A stretch of DNA of 64,000 bases from Ridgeia piscesae (Eukaryota; Annelida; Polychaeta; Sabellida; Siboglinidae). The stretch is from contig JAODUO010000048.1 in assembly GCA_025642075.2 (NCBI GenBank), positions 382,001-446,000 on the forward strand. The letters are read 5' to 3'. Under the pieces are notes generated by a model. The model was not told the DNA's origin. It saw only the letters and a program-made list of their open reading frames with translations, and did no database searches. This document shows, in pieces, positions 60,061 through 64,000 of this stretch. Position numbers and translations under genes: made by a program. Within the stretch, counting starts at the first letter, position 1; every line of letters begins with the position of its first letter.

Positions 60061-63000
60061 ACGAGGCAAGACACCAAGGAAGCCACCGGCCACCAGACGG
60101 ACCTTCACAGCCGACTGACCCAGTCGAGGTAAACTTATTTCAAGAATTGTATGAGTTAAACATTTTCTGTTACAAATAGACAATTACTGTTTATAGTATG
60201 GACTGTATGGCTAAATAACTACTTGTTAATCAACACAGGTGTTCATTACATATTAATGTAATGGGTGATTCATGAACACATCTAGGGAGCTGTTTTAATG
60301 CTGTCTGGTCCAACAGTAAATAAATCAGAACTTGTTGCCCTTACAGTAATTCATTCTCTGGTTATATACATCAGACTTTGTTATGTCGATTGAGAGTACG
60401 TAACGAATATATCTGAGTGCACCCTTGTGGTTATATATTTCAGGTGTTTTGTCGCATTCGCCCATTGTTTGACGCATCTGCTCCGACATGTCTTCAAGTC
60501 CTCAATTCCACCACAGTGCAGGTTACGTCAACAGAGGTAATTTATAACTGAATGTGGATACGTAACATATAATGCTCCATAAAACAAACATTTTTAATAT
60601 ATTTAATATCAGTACAATAGCTATTAGTCAACAATAGTTATTGTTTTTGATGAAATAATCATTCAGTGATCTAAGGAATTCTTCCCAAAGGTTACAAGAG
60701 ACCAACGATACATCAAATAAATGATATGCATTTTCTTTCATTTCAGCATAACATAAAATAATGAGAATTGTTGATGTTAAGTCATCTGGTAATGATTGTT
60801 TGATGTTATTTCACTTTGCAGAACTCTCATGCAATGCGAAATGGAGGACCGATTAGAGAGGTAATTATCGTTATTAGCAATGTGCCATCAATGCTTATTT
60901 AGAAATATTTTTGTGGACAAAATACATGCAAATTTTTAAAACAAATTACATGGGATGTGATTATTTAACAAGAATCTGTGTCATAACTTGTAACAAGAAG
61001 CAAATTTGTTTTTTGGTATTTCCATTGTTATATTACACAGTGCTCCAAATTCGTCAAATTATCTAGCAGAAGTTCACTTGTCCGTGCAACAATTGACTTG
61101 TTCCATGCATGAACAAATAATTTAAAAACCTACTTCTCTGTAAAATTATTTCTGCCAATTTAAATAATTTTGGTAACATACTAACATATGTAATCCATGT
61201 GCACCAGTACACGTATGATGAATCATTCTAAAATAATTATATAGATGGAAACGTGGAGATGGTATTGTGAAGACTAAAACTGCCATTATGACCTTGTGTC
61301 TGTTTACCAAGAGAAGTACATTTACTGTGAAATGTTTTAGACAGTGGACAATTAAGTAATGATTACAAATCCTGTCTGCAAACAGTTAAGTTGTCCCACA
61401 GACAACAACTAGTAGCAATCTCACTTGTCCAGTGGCAAATACAGATGTTGCGGAAAAGCGGAATTTCGAGCCCTGTTATAATATTGCCAAATAGGCAAGC
61501 ATGGCTACTTAATTCATGTTTAATCAGTGCTGTTTTGTTTGAATATATAAACAGATGTGAATGTGAGATTTGAACTGGTTTCCTATGAGGAACCAACAGA
61601 CATGGCTTATACACGTACTTCGACTTTGTTCTGTAGACACAGTACCAGTTTGAGTGTGTGTTTGACGATGAAGCGTCACAGAAGGCTGTGTTTGATCGGG
61701 TCGCACTGCCACTTGTGGAAGACGTACTCTTTGGAAAGAATGGTTTGTCTCGCAACATTTCTTTTTATATCAGTGATTTAATATATCCTTTTTTATGTTT
61801 TTTTGTCACAATGCAACCACCTTTGTGTATAACTTTATTTATGCGTCAATGTGCTGTATGTCAACAAATCTGTTGTTAAACATGGGCTGAAACACTTCAA
61901 CAGCCATTGCAGAAACATGCGAAAATACCGTTTAGAAGATATATGGCCATGATTTGATGAGCACAGAGCCATGGTATGTTTAAAATAATATTTCATGCTT
62001 GGATATCGTTGACCACTGGCCGCCGCCATATTGCGTCCAAGGTGCATTTTGGTTTGACTAACTCCTATCTACTCAATGCCAATTCGTAATTTTTTTCTTA
62101 TTTACTTCATTAATAGACATTTATACGTGAACACAAGAATACGGTGCCATAGATCAACAAATTGGTAACGGAAATTATTGGATGACACTGTTTTGTTGTA
62201 TGCAGTTTAAATGTGCCCCTGTAGGTGTGTACTCATGTGTATTCAGACGCTCTGGCTATGAAATGGGCTCAGGTTGATTTGGGCATTCTGATCACAAGAG
62301 GGTTAATTATTTCTATTTCACTTGTGTAATTCTGATATACTTTTCTTGTGTCCGTGAACTGTTGATAATTTGTCAAACATAAACTGAACATGATAGTTGT
62401 AAAACTATATTTGATAAAGTTAAAGATGAGTACACCAGTGTAAAACCAACATGTGTTTGACTGATTGTAGCACTGCTGTTCACCTACGGCGTCACATCGT
62501 CGGGGAAGACCCACACGATGACGGGAACCCCCCAGGATCAGGGCATTCTTCCTCGTTGCTTCGATGTCATTTTCAACAGCATTGGTGATTTACAGGCAAA
62601 GAAATATGTGAGTTATCGTGTTTTCACGTCTAGAATTTATAAAAAATTCCAGAATGACTGGTTAAATTTTTGTAACTGTAGTGTTTTTATGGTGGTCTGG
62701 AATATCATTCGTAATACTGTTTTTGTTAACACTACTCTGACCGTATTCGTGTTTGAAATATGGGTCCCTACAGGCAAAACATGGGATCCAAAGATGCCTA
62801 ATCCCAAACCTAACAATTGAGTCCCATTCAGTGATATTTCTGCCCGGTCACAACAGGTGTTTTTTCCCGTTCAAATGACGGAAGGGCGGGTTTCTACATA
62901 AAGAAATGGTCACCACTGCTAAAAATTGAATTCTAATTACAAAACAGGCAATTGAACTTCTAAAACTAACCACCATTAAATAGGATATACACACATACAT

Positions 63001-64000
63001 AACCATTGTGTTTTCAGGTGTTCAAGCCAGACAAGAAGGATGGCTTTGACGTGCAGACAGTGGCTGACGCTATGATGGAGCGTCAGCGGCGTGACATCAT
63101 CCCGCGACTGACCCAGGGCGGCACGCCCCGTGGAGGAGCGTTACGACGCAAACAAGACGCCCCGCACGAGAGACACGTCTCGGATAGCTGGTCTGGAGGA
63201 AGACAACAATTACAGCGTGTTTGTGTCTTTTGTTGAGATCTACAACAACTACATTTACGACCTGCTTGATGAGCCCGTCTACGACACAATCACCGGCATC
63301 AAGTGAGGCCCTGCAACTAGCATTTGTAATGTTGACATACATTAGACTGGATATTCTTTGGGGAACACTGTTGTTACTATTCAGAAACTTTAAGGATTAA
63401 GTGGGAGTTTCTGATTTGAGGAAGACAGTATTTGCTCGCATTTGTTGATATTAGATAAAACCTTGTATTTTCATAATGGTTTTCTTGAAAGCATATACAA
63501 TACACAACCATCGCTTTGTTTGGCTTAATGTTTTCAAAAAAGTTGGATTAATGTGAAACCGTAAGATAATTGTTCTTCTCTGGTGACTAATGTTTGTATT
63601 ACATCATAATATCACACAACAATGAAAAACATTGTGATGTTCGTTTCAACCAAAAAGTCAACTTTATAAACGTGTTTTGAAAACATTGGAAGCTGTGTTA
63701 TACATGATTTGAGCTGACAACAATGACGTCACATCTCGGCATGTTAGGAAAATTATGTATATTTAAAATAGGGGAGTTACAGCATAACATGTGATATTTC
63801 TAATTCATTAAAATTTTGTAGATTTTTTGGTTTGGTGGACATGGAAATACATAACACTATAATATAATGTAATATAACATGAAATCAATCATAAGGTGTT
63901 TTTATTTCCTTTAAACTGTAGTGTTTGTTTATCACAGACCACCACAGTCAAAGATCCTGAGAGAAGATAGCAACCACGTGATGTATGTGAGTGGCGTGGT
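60061..64000 (+). CDS. KIF23: kinesin-like protein KIF23 (MKLP1), N-terminal motor part, cut by window edge
   Basis: Seven exons on the plus strand: 60061-60128, 60444-60536, 60822-60860, 61637-61742, 62471-62607, 63018-63302 and 63938-64000 (partial). Motor-domain landmarks are [47 protein letters not shown] (P-loop, 62488-62511) and [19 protein letters not shown]. The MKLP1-type insert follows ([10 protein letters not shown]), then [17 protein letters not shown] and [22 protein letters not shown]23 is the plus-end motor of the centralspindlin complex, acting at the spindle midzone and midbody in cytokinesis. Exon 60061 reads [17 protein letters not shown] in one frame but joins downstream in the +1 frame. 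Exon 63018 likewise shifts by one base near a CCCC run at about 63126-63129. The start codon was not found. Confidence 0.88.

Noticed and set aside
60061..60128. Taking this KIF23 exon entirely in the downstream frame ([13 protein letters not shown]...)
   Set aside because: It is open, but the alternative frame gives RGKTPRKP, matching the conserved MKLP1 N-terminus, so a one-base disruption is the better reading.

Overview
The window is nuclear DNA from an animal, most likely a marine invertebrate (lancelet-like or lophotrochozoan; the exact group cannot be fixed from sequence alone). The signs are short coding exons with GT-AG introns, AATAAA-type poly(A) signals, CR1-like and RTE-like non-LTR retrotransposons, a tRNA-derived SINE, several MITEs, and a very heavy load of microsatellites and minisatellites. 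There are no operons or bacterial signals.

Five protein-coding genes can be assembled exon by exon. (1) 2885-6838 (+): a STELLO/DUF288 glycosyltransferase-like Golgi-type membrane protein, 4 coding exons, 717 aa. (2) 9421-20029 (-): ILF2/NF45, 12 coding exons, 382 aa, complete from start to stop. (3) 29165-33117 (-): a 420-aa protein with beta-propeller-like repeats and a C-terminal SOCS box, not assignable to a named family. (4) 47791-51284 (-): SAC3D1, 7 exons found, N-terminal exon not found. (5) 60061-64000 (+): KIF23/MKLP1 kinesin motor domain, running off the right edge and carrying two apparent 1-nt frame disruptions. STELLO and ILF2 converge tail to tail; SAC3D1 and KIF23 diverge, separated by a decayed PHD-finger LINE and a MITE.

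Between the genes: a BED-finger hAT remnant (about 0.6-1.8 kb); a 3.1-kb 36/37-bp palindromic minisatellite (21.9-25.1 kb); purine-rich and inverted repeats (25.9-27.4 kb); a 1.6-kb GGTGAGT minisatellite (35.9-37.5 kb); four CRE-bearing 43-bp repeats (38.3 kb); RT fragments (32.0, 41.2 and 45.1 kb); and three copies of a TA-flanked MITE family (14.5, 28.4 and 39.4 kb).

The most striking observation is in ILF2. Three of its splice junctions each abut a tandem array whose repeat unit resembles the junction itself: the exon 10 donor (30-bp units), the exon 11 acceptor (34-bp units) and the exon 12 acceptor (62-bp units, about 27 copies). As a result the last two introns are largely made of decoy splice sites. 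Use of any exon 12 decoy would keep the reading frame but replace the acidic ILF2 tail with a short alternative end.
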